From Musa acuminata AAA Group (lineage: Eukaryota; Streptophyta; Magnoliopsida; Zingiberales; Musaceae), in the NCBI RefSeq assembly GCF_036884655.1, contig NC_088344.1, positions 34,162,501 through 34,226,500 on the forward strand: DNA of 64,000 bases, read 5' to 3'. Position 1 is the first letter of the stretch. Each line of letters begins with the position of its first letter. Positions 33,901 to 45,371 of the stretch are shown here, piece by piece. The translations under genes and the position numbers were made by a program. Under the pieces are notes generated by a model. The model was not told where the DNA came from and made no database searches. It saw nothing but the letters and a program-made list of their open reading frames with translations.

Positions 33901-36900
33901 GAAGTTAATTTGTTCTTCAAAAGTACTTTGGATAGACATGGAACTGGGGAAAGGCCCGATGTGCAAGATGCAGCTTCTAGTTGTCCAGACAGTGGAACTA
34001 TTAATGATAATAGGGTTGAATCTATATTATCAAACTTGAATATTGAAGACAACAACAAGGAGTCACATGTTCTATGTTCAATGGCCAGTATGTCTAACGG
34101 CACATTAAGTGAGAAGATAAATAACATCAAGATTTTAGACTCGGAGCAGGAGAACACATCCAAAAAGCAATCTGACAGGCATTCCTCTAGTCAGAATTAT
34201 AACTCAAACTGGCTGCATAACTGTTTTAAAATTGGTTCTGTTGTTCCTGTGGAAGATGTTTCAGGTAAACATTTGGTTGATAATGCTAGAGATCTTGTTT
34301 CTGCTAGATCATATGATTCAAGGTCATCAGATGAAAGTCTCAAGGCTTCAACTTCTGGAAAAGTTCATCATGCACCCCACTTGTTCTTTCATGTAGAGAA
34401 CATATCTGAGGATGGGACGATCGATAATTTGAATTCAGGGGATAATGGAACAGAAAGAGTGTCTTCAGGCAGATCTTCAGCCCCTAATGAGGAAATGAAA
34501 CATGAAATTAAGACATCAAGTAGTGCATCCTGTTTTAGAAAACCCACTTTTTCTGTGGCTGCTGGATCCATCCATGAATCATCATCATCAAGTTGGAATT
34601 CCTATCTGTCAGAAGATTCAAGCCTTGGGGATTGCTCAACTAATGGAAATTTAAGTCATGCAAGTCCCAAATCTAGTAAATTGTCAGATCTCATTGGTGA
34701 TTATCGTCTGTACTTTAGCAATCTTCAACATGCTCAGGAGTTCCAGGAATGCATAGTGAGCTCATATCTAGTCCCAGTCTACCGAACATCTCCTTCCCAG
34801 TTTCAGAGCAAACACACCTGGAACATGCGAAACATGTACTCGCATCTAGGTGCAAATGGACTTGGTCCTGCACCACCATTTTCTCCAAGTTATTATTTAA
34901 TCCCACCTGTGATTTCTAATGATTATGGTACCAAAGATATCACAAAAACAAGGGGAACTGGCACGTACCTTCCCATCACGGTATATTACATTTATGCTAC
35001 TACTTTGGCGTGATTCTGTATATTTTTGATATGATTAAAAATTAGTCAATTTGGACAAAATCTTCTTTTGTTCAGATTTTCTTTTTCAATGTTGCTTTGT
35101 TATGTTTTATTGTAATCCAATCCAGATCTATTATTAAATATTTCTTAAAGTTGGGATTATACTTAAAAATTGTTCACTTGTGGTATAGTTAGGTTTTTTA
35201 TCATCCTCAGCCACAAGATATGGATCATTTTAAGGGAACAAACTTTTATGGAATTACGGCTGGCATAATCTATATCTGTGGAGGCGCTCACTACTTAAAA
35301 ATTTATTTGACATGCAGAATTCTCGTTCATACAGAGATAGACAACCATCAGGAAGGGGCAAGAATCAAATGCTTACAGATCACTCTCCAAGATACCACAG
35401 ACATGGTCCCATGGACACACCAGATTATGGGGGTTCATCAGAGGAAAGGAATCAGTGGTCATCTCCACGTTCACAAGCTCCAGCTTTTGTGGTAAATGGT
35501 CATGAAAAGCCAATTCCATCGGATGTTCCTCAGTCCACACGCCCTGCTTTTGTGGTGGTTCCCCGTGGCAATCCACCAGAGGGAAAACTCGAATTTGGGT
35601 CTCTTGGTCCTGTTACTGTGGGAGTTCCCTCTCCAGGACAAGGTAGCAATTTTGAGTCAGTCAATCTTGTCGGTCGGGGCTTAGGGTCAGTGATTCCTGA
35701 ATCAACGGTTGAAAGACCCTATAAGAGCTTGAACCATGCAAGGTAATAAACATTTCCTGGAATTTCTATTATTAAATGCAGCAGAGTTTGGTATCCATAG
35801 TTTTGCATAGTTTTTTCTTAGACGTGAATTCAACATATGCCTATCAGAACTGACTATCATGAAAGAGTATGCTGTATGTTGACTAACGGATGCTAGATCC
35901 AGCCTTTTTGTTTGCATAAATAAATAATTTCAGCTGAAGCAAACTAGTATTTATTATGTCAGGAATATTCCAACTTTTTTTTGGATAATTACAACATTTT
36001 TTGTCTTAAGCTTCTAGCTAAAGTTTTGTTGCTGTTATTTTCAGCACTTATGGTACTATAAAAATATATAATCCGTGTTCGAGTAACCATATTTTATATT
36101 GGTTTCCTGATGAAATTAGTATTTAATTGGGACCAGATTGAGTCTTACTTTATCGATCTTTTAATTGTCAGGATTTAGATTTGTGTTAGTGTTTATATTT
36201 CTGGGGTCATGGTGACTTGTAGAAGATCTGTATTACTGAGGATTGGTTGTTTTTCAGGTTTTATTGAATTTGAGGTCTTTTTTGTGCTGTCTTATTCGGG
36301 ATGCTGGGCTACCAGTAGGAGATAGTTGTAAAACACGAGGGAATAAGCTTTAATTTGAAGAGCTCTGACATAGCATAAAAGGCACAGGATTAAGCGTCTG
36401 CCTTAACTCTTATTTTTGAAGGAGTAGGAGCTATCCAAATTCATTTAGGTTCAGAAAAGATGGAAAAATAGAGGAGAAAATAATGCTGATAAGGAAACAA
36501 ATAAGAGAACCAAGATTCAGCTTGCTTATCTCAACCAAACCTTAGCTTAATATATTTGTCTTCCTTTTTCCTAAGCCATTAATGAAAATACACTTGAATA
36601 GTTTTCATTAGGGTTGTTTGACAGTCCTTGAGGGAGCAACCTTGAAAATGTAATATTGAATCTAGAAAATTTAGAAAACGGTGAACCTTAAAAGCTGTCA
36701 TCGTCCAGGAATTGTATTATTGAATCTATGCATTATTCAAGAGAGCAAACTTGGCAGAAAATCTATTAGATATAAATTTAACTATTATCTGTAGAAGGTA
36801 GATTTGGCTGATCGCAGAGGAAGTAGCATAAGAGGACATTAATGAACTTCAATATTATTGATAATCTCAGTTTATGCTGCAAATGTATTGAATCTGCACT

Positions 36901-37118
36901 TGTAAGTAAGTCAGTTATAGCGCGTAGATTGCTGAGTATAGGGTTTAAGATCACATTCGGCAGTACAAACTTCTTCACTTACTTGATTGGGGAAAAGATC
37001 CCTGACAAGTTACATACCCATTTGATAACCTTAAGAATGCACAATGAATGAAATGTGCAGGCTAAGCCAACCATATCAGCTCAAAGATGAAGGTGATTTC
37101 CCTCCACTAGCCGGATGA
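30961..37118 (+). CDS. PAP/OAS1-type nucleotidyltransferase (At3g51620-like)
   Basis: Nine in-phase exons (30961-31209, 31971-32156, 32781-32873, 33025-33207, 33336-33438, 33521-33706, 33812-34980, 35318-35742, 37061-37118) encode 883 residues. The N-terminus carries a pol-beta-like nucleotidyltransferase core: FPFGSVPLKTYLPDGDIDL holds the Gly-Ser signature and metal-binding Asp100/Asp102, and Asp159 (IVVDISFNQIGGL) is the likely third carboxylate. The PAP/OAS1 substrate-binding region follows (RSIILIKAWCYYESRILGAH, ISTYALEILVLYVFHLF). The long seventh exon is Ser/Asn-rich and probably disordered, and the last exon ends DEGDFPPLAG. Plant relatives are annotated as nucleotidyltransferases with PAP/OAS1 domains; the RNA substrate is not evident from sequence. 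The start follows a GC-rich leader and begins MGDLQSWPPL. Confidence 0.92.
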
Positions 37119-38310
37119 AGGCCATGGACTACATTCTCCTACATCAAGTAGAAAGCAGATATGGGAAGACTTGAACATCAAATGCTAACTATGTGGAGCA
37201 GTTGCTTGAGCAGCAGTTCTAAGGTGTAAATAGTAATGTGTTTTTTGTGTTAGGGTGGTGAATTAGCATACTGTACATCCTAATTGTCTTTTTAAAATCG
37301 GTATCTCACACCACATTATGGTGGATCTTGATCAGGTCGTGATTTATTCCCCTCTTTCAATCTATATAGTTTGTGCCTTTGCAATGCTTTAAAGTGATAC
37401 GGTCATTGGTTTGTTAGAAAGCGATGCGACAATTGGGGAATCGATGCGATGCGTAGCTGTTATTTTATTATAGCAATGAAACTGTTCCAGGTGCTTTTTG
37501 TTTTTAATTTGTTCATCATGTTCTTCAGCATAACTTTTCCTAATTTCTGATTTCATCTCAGTTGCACATAAGACATGTTGGATGCTGTATAGTTGCCTTT
37601 AGAATCTCCAAACTTGAAAGACATTCGTTATCCATTGAACACTGGAAGATTTCTTCTGAATCCCAGCCTTCATTGACATTCGTTAACTATATAGTCATGT
37701 ATATAGTTTGCCTTTGCATTTCCATCACCTTGAGAGATCTTTTTCTTGGATGCGGAGGAGGCATCACAGGCTGTATTATTTCCATTCTCCAAACTGATTA
37801 TTTGGGGTCTGTTCTTAATCATTATATATTTGTGTCAACCCATTGCGATGACCTATCTATCAACCTATCTATTATTTGGGGTCTGTTCTTAATCTTAATA
37901 TGCCAAATCTATTCTCCAAGTTAAACTTGTTTAATTATATCGAATGATTACAGAAAAAACACTCAAAATCAACCACGATTCATTCCTTTCTCAAAAATAC
38001 AAAAGATTAACTTGTTATATCTCTCGATATAAAAAAAATTATATTTGATAGAGAGAGATTTTTTTAAAAATTATATTTTAAAAAAAATTATTAACAGTTG
38101 ACATATAGTCATCACGTGTCATCAAGTCGTCATATGTCCAAAGCAAGAAACACAAGCTTCTTTTCCTTCATAATTTTTTTTCTTTATGACAAGAAAGGAT
38201 ATTATAAATTTTTTTCGTCATTTCATAAAAACATATCTTAAACAAGAAAAAAAAAATGATGTCTCTATCTTTTCACTAACTACTCGAGCTCATATTTAGA
38301 GATCTCACTA
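37119..38310. other. 3' region of nucleotidyltransferase gene and gene-free DNA
   Basis: Probable 3' untranslated region, then AT-rich DNA. The 24-bp unit beginning attatttggggtctgttctt is repeated at 37797-37820 and 37871-37894. No gene was seen. Confidence 0.5.
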
Positions 38311-38602
38311 ACTTGAGTATCGGAGGGATTGGATCGAAAAATCTTCCTGGACCTGATCTTTGTGTAAGTGGCACCTTGGGAGCATAATATTTCTATCTCG
38401 GGAGCGTAATACTTCCACATCGGGAGCGTAATACTTTCGTCTCAATAGTTCGACACTATCTCGGAGCCATCTTGGAGTTACCTCAAACTCACCTCAGATC
38501 CATCTTAAAGCCACCTTGGAGCCGCTTCGAATAATCCTGCGTATACGGATCCAGGCCACATCATACTAACCAAGATATCAATGATATTTTTTCCTAATAT
38601 TA
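38311..38602 (+). repeat. Interspersed repeat, LTR-like, copy A
   Basis: Contains gagtatcggagggattggat, then cctgatctttgtgtaag, three 22-bp tandem units (38376-38441, unit tcgggagcgtaatacttcca), and a terminal module ccaggccacatcatactaac...ccaagatatcaatgatattt. The first and last modules recur inverted at 61308-61480, and the tandem and terminal modules recur at 59260-59400. The organisation resembles a plant gypsy LTR, but no internal domain is visible. Confidence 0.5.
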
Positions 38603-39733
38603 TCCAACAAAATGTCATTAGCAATTTTGGCCATGTCAAAAGCTAAGATTAAACCTACAACTAAGTGAAAAATATTAGACATAGAATTTAGTAAATGGTC
38701 TGAAATTTAGTAATAGGTAGTAATAAAAGTGTCCAAATATTTAAAAAATAGGTGATCTTCTTATTAAAAAAAAATTATAGATCTTCCAATGATATGCTTA
38801 GAAAACAAGATATGCGATTTAACAGCATTGATCAGACTCATTAAAGATTCAAAACATGCTGAATGACATGGCAGAGACCTATCTTTTAATACTTGGGAGA
38901 GCAGCTGAGGGTTACACACCACCTCATGTTTCACAGCAGCAGTAGTGCCATCTTAATCATCTCATCACATTCTACACACCACAAGCAGATTAATCGGAGT
39001 CTATCGATTACTATACATTCAATTATCTATGTATTCAAATTATTCCAAACCCAACACAAAATATATATACCTTCATTCTATTTATTACATTATCCTCGAC
39101 ACGTTAAGTTTGACTTCATTCTATCCACTTAAAATGGCTACAACCTCGCCATGTCCGCGGGCCACCACCGGCGTTGCCGTCTTCCACCCTCCTCCTCTCA
39201 CCACCATACTCCCCCCTCTTCTCCAATGTGCCGCTGACTCTTCCCTCATCATACATCTCCTTCCACCGTCGGGAGTCAGTCATTCGCCTTATCGATGGCT
39301 AAAGTCAAAACCGTAGCCACGGATTCTTCAACCTCGGAGGCCCACAGCATACTGTATCAGCGGCATTCGAAACCGGCCACGAAAAAGATCTCCACTCGGT
39401 ACTAACGCCGCCACATGCGTAGAGCCTTGCCAGAAAATTCTTGATGCCCTTTGTCCATCCCCTTCCATCTTCTCATCCTTACTCTTGTGAGGATAGCGTC
39501 AATGATCGGGAGTGGAGCCTGCCTCCACTCCCTGCGTGCCGCGGCAGTCGCCCTTATGGCCTTCAACATTATGCTCAGTGTCGACGACGACGCCGGGCTC
39601 CTGCGCCGCCTCCTCTTCCTCGTCTTCCCCTATGAGAACCACAGACGGACGGTCACCGGAGCTCATCCTTCTTTCTTCTCTTGCTAGCTGAGGTGCACCG
39701 CCACCTTCTTTCGCCAGACCGTCGTCGCCCGGC
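38603..39733. other. WNK upstream region with unexplained GC-rich block
   Basis: AT-rich DNA then a GC-rich block (39134-39690) with short open frames such as MATTSPCPRATTGVAVFH and RAAAVALMAFNIMLSVDD. These are broken by frame changes and I recognise no family. A TATATATA at about 39061-39069 might be a promoter element. The block may be the WNK leader or a decayed gene. Confidence 0.35.
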
Positions 39734-42700
39734 ATGATCGAGACACGGCACCGGAGTCGCGCCGGCACGTCTCTCGACGTGTTCCGTGGCTACGTGGAGA
39801 CCGATCCCACCGGTCGTTATGGACGTGTAAGCTCTCTTGATCCGTGAAACCCATATCATCTGTTACAGTTCAGTCGGTGTCCACCGGCGGTGGTGCTGCA
39901 AACGATGACACGCACGTTCTACCGCGCGGTGAGACATCTGACAAACGATTCTTGTTCTTTCTTCGGGTCGGTCATCCATACGGATGCCCACGCAAACCGT
40001 GTGCCATCCATCACGATGGTTTGCGCTCGTCTAAGCCATGCGAATCATGCTATTATAATTATCAGAGACCACTGCGCTTATGTGCAAAGAAATCAAGAAC
40101 TCAGGATAGCCAAATAGGGGTGAATGATAACGTTGAAGAAGAGAGTGGGCAGAGTATGAAAAAGGATGTGATCCATAGTAGAATAATCTGAGGAGTTGAT
40201 GTAGATGACCACCACAATTATTGGTGCTAAAATTCCTTCCCTGTTGTCTACAATGGAGATTCCTTGTGAAGACATGAGCACCATGAAAATGCATGGAGAT
40301 GCCTTCAGCACCAATAAAGCATTGCCTTTCGGCGGTCAGAAATCTACAGCTCGTTGCTATGTGGAAAAGGACTTGAATCCTCCCAAGTGTGAATGAGCAT
40401 CATGTCAACCTTTCTTGCAACCCCACCTTCATTTCGTGACAACATATCGTAGCATTTTTCTCTACGTATAGACAACAAGAAATTGTCTGATGCAGTGTAT
40501 AATTCTGTTCGGTATACAGAATCCTCACATTCTGCTGTTTCATCTGCAATGGCAGTTCGATGAAGTGCTTGGTAGAGGAGCCATGAAGACAGTGTATCCT
40601 CCAAAAGAGTTCTTGCTGATCGATTTCGCTGTTTAGATTATGACCTCCCGAATCGTTTTGACCGTCCGACATGAGTTCCTTAACGAAGGACTTCAGATAC
40701 AAGGCGTTCGATGAGCTAAATGGTACCGAGGTAGCATGGAACCAAGCTAAGCTGTGCAGCATGCTGCGATCGCCGGAAGCGCTACAGCGGATGTACTCGG
40801 AGGTCCACCTCCTCAGCTCCCTCCACCATGAGTCCATCATCAGATTCCACGCATCATGGATCGACGTCGAGAACAGGACCTTCAACTTCATCACTGAGAT
40901 GTTCGCTTCCGGTACCCTCCGAGAGTATGTTCCATTAGCTTTATCTTCGAGTGCTTATCTCCTGCTTTATCATCAATGGTCTGAAGTATGAGATTATCTC
41001 ACTGATCATATAAATGGCACATCTTAGGTATCGGCGGAGGTATCCGCATGTGAACATCGGAGCCATCAAGAGCTGGGCTCGACAAATCCTGCACGGTCTC
41101 GCATACCTGCACCGTCACGATCCGCCGGTGATACACAGGGACATCAAGTGTGACAACATTTTGATCAATGGCCATCTCGGGCACGTCAAGATCAGTGATT
41201 TTGGACTGGCAACCATCCTCCGGGGCTCACAACACACTGTTATAGGTGATCGATCCTTTTTGATGCTACTTAGAAAGTCTTTATTTGATCTGTAATTATA
41301 TCGGATTCAAAAACTATCGATCATCTTATTTGATCGTTCGTAGTTGTGTATTGGGCAGCGATCGACTAGTTTGAATTAGAATCGGTACAGGAAGTTAGAA
41401 TTGGTGTCGATATAAATGTCAAATCAGATATGGATGTTCTCCTTAGTGCTTACAGAGTCGTTCATCTGTTTTACTAGCAGATTAGACTTGGCACACTCAC
41501 TGAAGCAGTAGAATGGACTCGCCAATGGTTGCTCCTTTGTAGGAGGTAGGCTTTGACACTTGACTCTGTGCTGCAATTCTTGGTTGCAGGGACACCAGAG
41601 TTCATGGCACCAGAGCTTTACGAAGAAGAGTACAATGAGCTTGTAGATATCTACTCCTTCGGCATGTGCGTGCTCGAGATGCTTACTTCGGAATACCCCT
41701 ACAGCGAGTGCTACAATCCAGCTCAAATCTACAAGAAAGTTACTTCGGTAAGAGTTCTAATTGCAGGCTGTCTTCGGTTCAATCTTCGCACTGAAATCTT
41801 GATCTGGATTGTGTTCTTCCTTCCCAGGGACGGCTGCCTGATGCATTCTATCGCATCCAAGATCCCGAGGCAAAGCGATTCGTCGGTAGATGTCTGGAAG
41901 ATGTATCAAAGAGACCGTCGGCAGAGGAACTTCTTCTTGATCCTTTTCTCGCATTAGGTGATCACACTGTTCCTGCTGATGCAGTTACTGGGATCAGATC
42001 GCAAGACCAAGATGGCTTGCACTCGATGGAGTTTCACGATGCTAATAGCACGGTGTGGAGAACCGACATGACCATCACAGGGAAGATGAACCCGGAGGAC
42101 GATACGATCTTCCTCAGAGTTCAAATTGCCGACGCAGAAGGTATGGAACTTCCACCACACACAAGGAAGACTGTAGCAGGACATTAGACTTCGATGTTGT
42201 TTTCTATCATGCTGATCAGGACATGTGAGGAACATTCACTTCCCCTTCGACATCGTTTGCGATACGCCGATCGATGTGGCGAACGAGATGGTGAAGGAGC
42301 TGGAGATAACGGATCGAGAGCCATCGGAGATAGCAGAAATGATAGCTCAGGAGATCACGGCTCTGGTGCCGGATTGGAAGGCGACGAGTGCACCCAACTC
42401 TGTCTTTCGTGTCTACAACTACGAAGATGATGCCGAGGACGGTTGCAATCACCCCTTCTACAACCTCTCCTCCTCTGCTTCCTCCCAAGGATCAGTCTTC
42501 GGAACAGGGCATCGCCTGGGTATGCTCGATCAGCAGCAGCATCATCACCAGGAAGAGTGGTTTCAAGGTGCACTTCTTCCATTTTCTAGACTACTGATTT
42601 GATGTCATTGCCTCGTCTCAGTTCCATTGAATTCGCCTCTGTGCAGGTGACCCGCATTCCGATGAAGATGCCGTGAGCTACACGCAGTCAGGCAGGTATT

Positions 42701-43071
42701 CCTCCATGAACTACTCCTCGAGAGACGAGCAAGAAAGCAAAGTGAGCTTCCACGGCAGCCACAAGTCGACAAAGCTCGGAGAAGATGCCGCATTGGCCGA
42801 TGAGTTATGCAAGCAGTGCAACATATTGGCGGAGCGCTCGAGGAAGCCGGTCGGTGGCCAGCGGCTGACGAGGAACCGATCGATGGTGGACATGCGAAGT
42901 CAGCTGCTGCATCGGAATCTGGTGGAGCAGCTGAAGAAGCGCCTGTTCAAGACCGTAGGAGCAGTCGAGAACATCGGGTTTCAAACGCCCTGTGATGGCC
43001 CTCACAAGCCTTCCTCGTCCTCTCCAGCCGATCGCAGGAAGCAGAGGGCAATAAGGCCATGCATGAACTGA
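39734..43071 (+). CDS. WNK: WNK (with-no-lysine) protein kinase
   Basis: Eight in-phase exons (39734-39826, 40556-40593, 40697-40924, 41028-41245, 41590-41747, 41828-42140, 42220-42567, 42647-43071) encode 606 residues. Exon 1 ends with the family-typical [12 protein letters not shown]. The glycine-rich loop [10 protein letters not shown] provides the catalytic lysine from subdomain I (Lys42), while subdomain II reads EVAWNQ, with Asn where other kinases have Lys: the defining WNK trait. The catalytic loop [12 protein letters not shown] (HRD 156-158), DFG at 177-179 and [11 protein letters not shown] are intact, so it should be active. An OSR1-CCT-like domain follows ([20 protein letters not shown]), then a Ser- and His-rich region and a C-terminal segment [20 protein letters not shown]. 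Plant WNKs act in osmotic, circadian and G-protein signalling; the exact member is not assigned. Confidence 0.95.
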
Positions 43072-44537
43072 TGGTTGATTCGAATCGCCTTCGATCTGCG
43101 ACTCTGAAGGCTTGATCTTTTGGCGATCCAGTGCTTGTAACGACTCACAGGAGCTTTGACCTGTACTGTTCATCCCGATTGACCATAGCCATGGAACGTA
43201 GAAGAGAATTCCCATGGAATTCATGGATTTCAATTATTCTTGAACGGAAGATGGCTGATGCAATGGAAGAGAACGCACATTCTTCGGTTGTAATCGTCCA
43301 GTCTTCTTTCCATGCCATGTCTCATCAAATCCAAGGAATTGTAGTGGGATCATTATATTATGATTTCAAAAGGCCAAGTCAATATTGGCTGCAGCATTCA
43401 CAGCCTTTTTGTAGTGGTTTCGTCACTGAAAGCATTCAGCCAAAAAGCTGCAGTTGGGTCTCTTCCAATTCCTCTCTTCTTCTCTCCCCATGTCTCGTGA
43501 CAGTCATTTGTGACATTCTCTTATTGGAAGTAAGAGATGAACAAAGACTAACGCAAGAGATCCTATCCATCATTCCTGTCAAATCTCCTACTTAACTCCC
43601 CACCATGATCATTGCCACATCTTTCATGATTGACTGAGAAGTCTTCTTTGGGTGGTTTCTCTGGATTGCCAAACACCGCTCCATATCACCTCCACGCGAA
43701 AAGCTTGTGGAAGGTGCTTCCTAGTTGGCTGCTCATCTCAACTGGAAAGAAGAAGATAGGAAGATGAGATGAGACACTAATTGAATGGGCTCCCATCATC
43801 GACATGGCTCGTCTTCCAGTTTCGCACGTTAGGCGGCTGAGGCTTGTCGGCTCTCGGCGGCTATCACGCGTTCTAGAATCGCCATAGCTTTCCACTCGAC
43901 ACTGCAACTCCACATGGTCTGCCGTCCCACGAATCCAAATCTCTCTCTCTCTCTCCCTCCCTCCCTGCACATGGTTAGACACCAACCTCCTTGCTTTCAC
44001 TTTCTCCCCTTCCGAGCAATGGCAATTTGGCCAGATGAGGAACAGTAAAGACGGTAATAATGATCAAGATTCCTTTTTGATTTCCGAGGAAAAGGCAGAA
44101 GGATGAGCCGAGACACACAGCATTATCCTTGTTATATTATCCCTGCAGAGGAGCTCTCAACCGCGGGACCGGCTGTCGCTTTCTTTGATCACACCGTCCA
44201 ACGCTTGCAAGGCTCCACCATCTTCGTACTTACTACTATTCCATGTCTTCTTCCTCTTCCACCACTCGGATGACTGTGGAGGGTGGGCCGCTGAGGTACT
44301 TGGGCATGTGAGTGGTTCCTATTTAACGACCGGTGGAGTCGAGAATGGTTCGAGCCCTCCCGTACGTATGTTCTTCTCTTTGTTCTAGTTTCAGAGACTC
44401 GTATCTTAGACCAGATCTCTGGTCTCGCAGAGATGCATGGTAGAATCTTCTTGTGTATCTCTGGTAATGCTAACCGATCCATGTTTCCAACGCAGGCCTA
44501 CATGCAGGAGACTCGGTGAGCAACTCCAAGACTCGTG
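43072..44537. other. WNK 3' region and HAK promoter/leader
   Basis: No recognisable coding sequence; the open frames lack family features. It probably contains the WNK 3' untranslated region and the promoter and 5' leader of the HAK gene, with a short (TC)n run near 43941-43968. Confidence 0.5.
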
Positions 44538-45334
44538 ATGGATCCTGAAGCCGGACAGAGTCCTAATGCCCTAAAGGTAACATCGTGTTCACCGGAGATC
44601 CATCCCTTTGATTTCGTTTTCCCCCAATCTTTTCCAAGTGCTCAATCATCTGCAGAAGAATTCCTGGAAGGCCACTTTGCTTTTGGCATACCAAAGCCTA
44701 GGCGTGGTATACGGTGACCTGAGCATTTCACCTTTGTATGTGTACAAGAGCACGTTTGCGGAGGACATAAAGCATTCCGAAAGTAACGAAGAGATCTTTG
44801 GTGTGCTGTCCTTTGTGTTCTGGACTCTTACTCTCGTCCCACTTTTCAAGTATGTGTTCATAGTTCTTAGAGCTGATGACAATGGTCAAGGTGAATATAG
44901 CGATGACCGAGCTTGATTTTTGGGACCGAACATGTATTCCTTCGGGTTATGATCTGTCTTCCTTGTGAACTCGCAGGTGGTACTTTTGCTCTGTATTCTT
45001 TGATTTGTAGAAATGTAAATGTCAGTCTCCTGCCCAACAGACAGGCGGCCGACGAAGAACTATCGACATACAGATATGAATGCCACCCGGAAAGCAGCTA
45101 CAAGCCGAGGATCAAAACTTGGATTGAGAAACACAAGAATTTACATGTTGTTCTCTTGATAGTAGTCATGCTCGGTACTTGTATGGTCATTGGAGATGGA
45201 GTGCTCACTCCGGCCATATCAGGTGGGCTTGCTTTCCTCTCTTGAAATTGAGAGTTGGTAATGTAAATATACCCTTTTGTGTTCGTATATTGAGTTCCAT
45301 TTTACTTCATACTTTCTTAAAAGTCTTATTCCTC

Positions 45335-45371
<37 letters not shown>

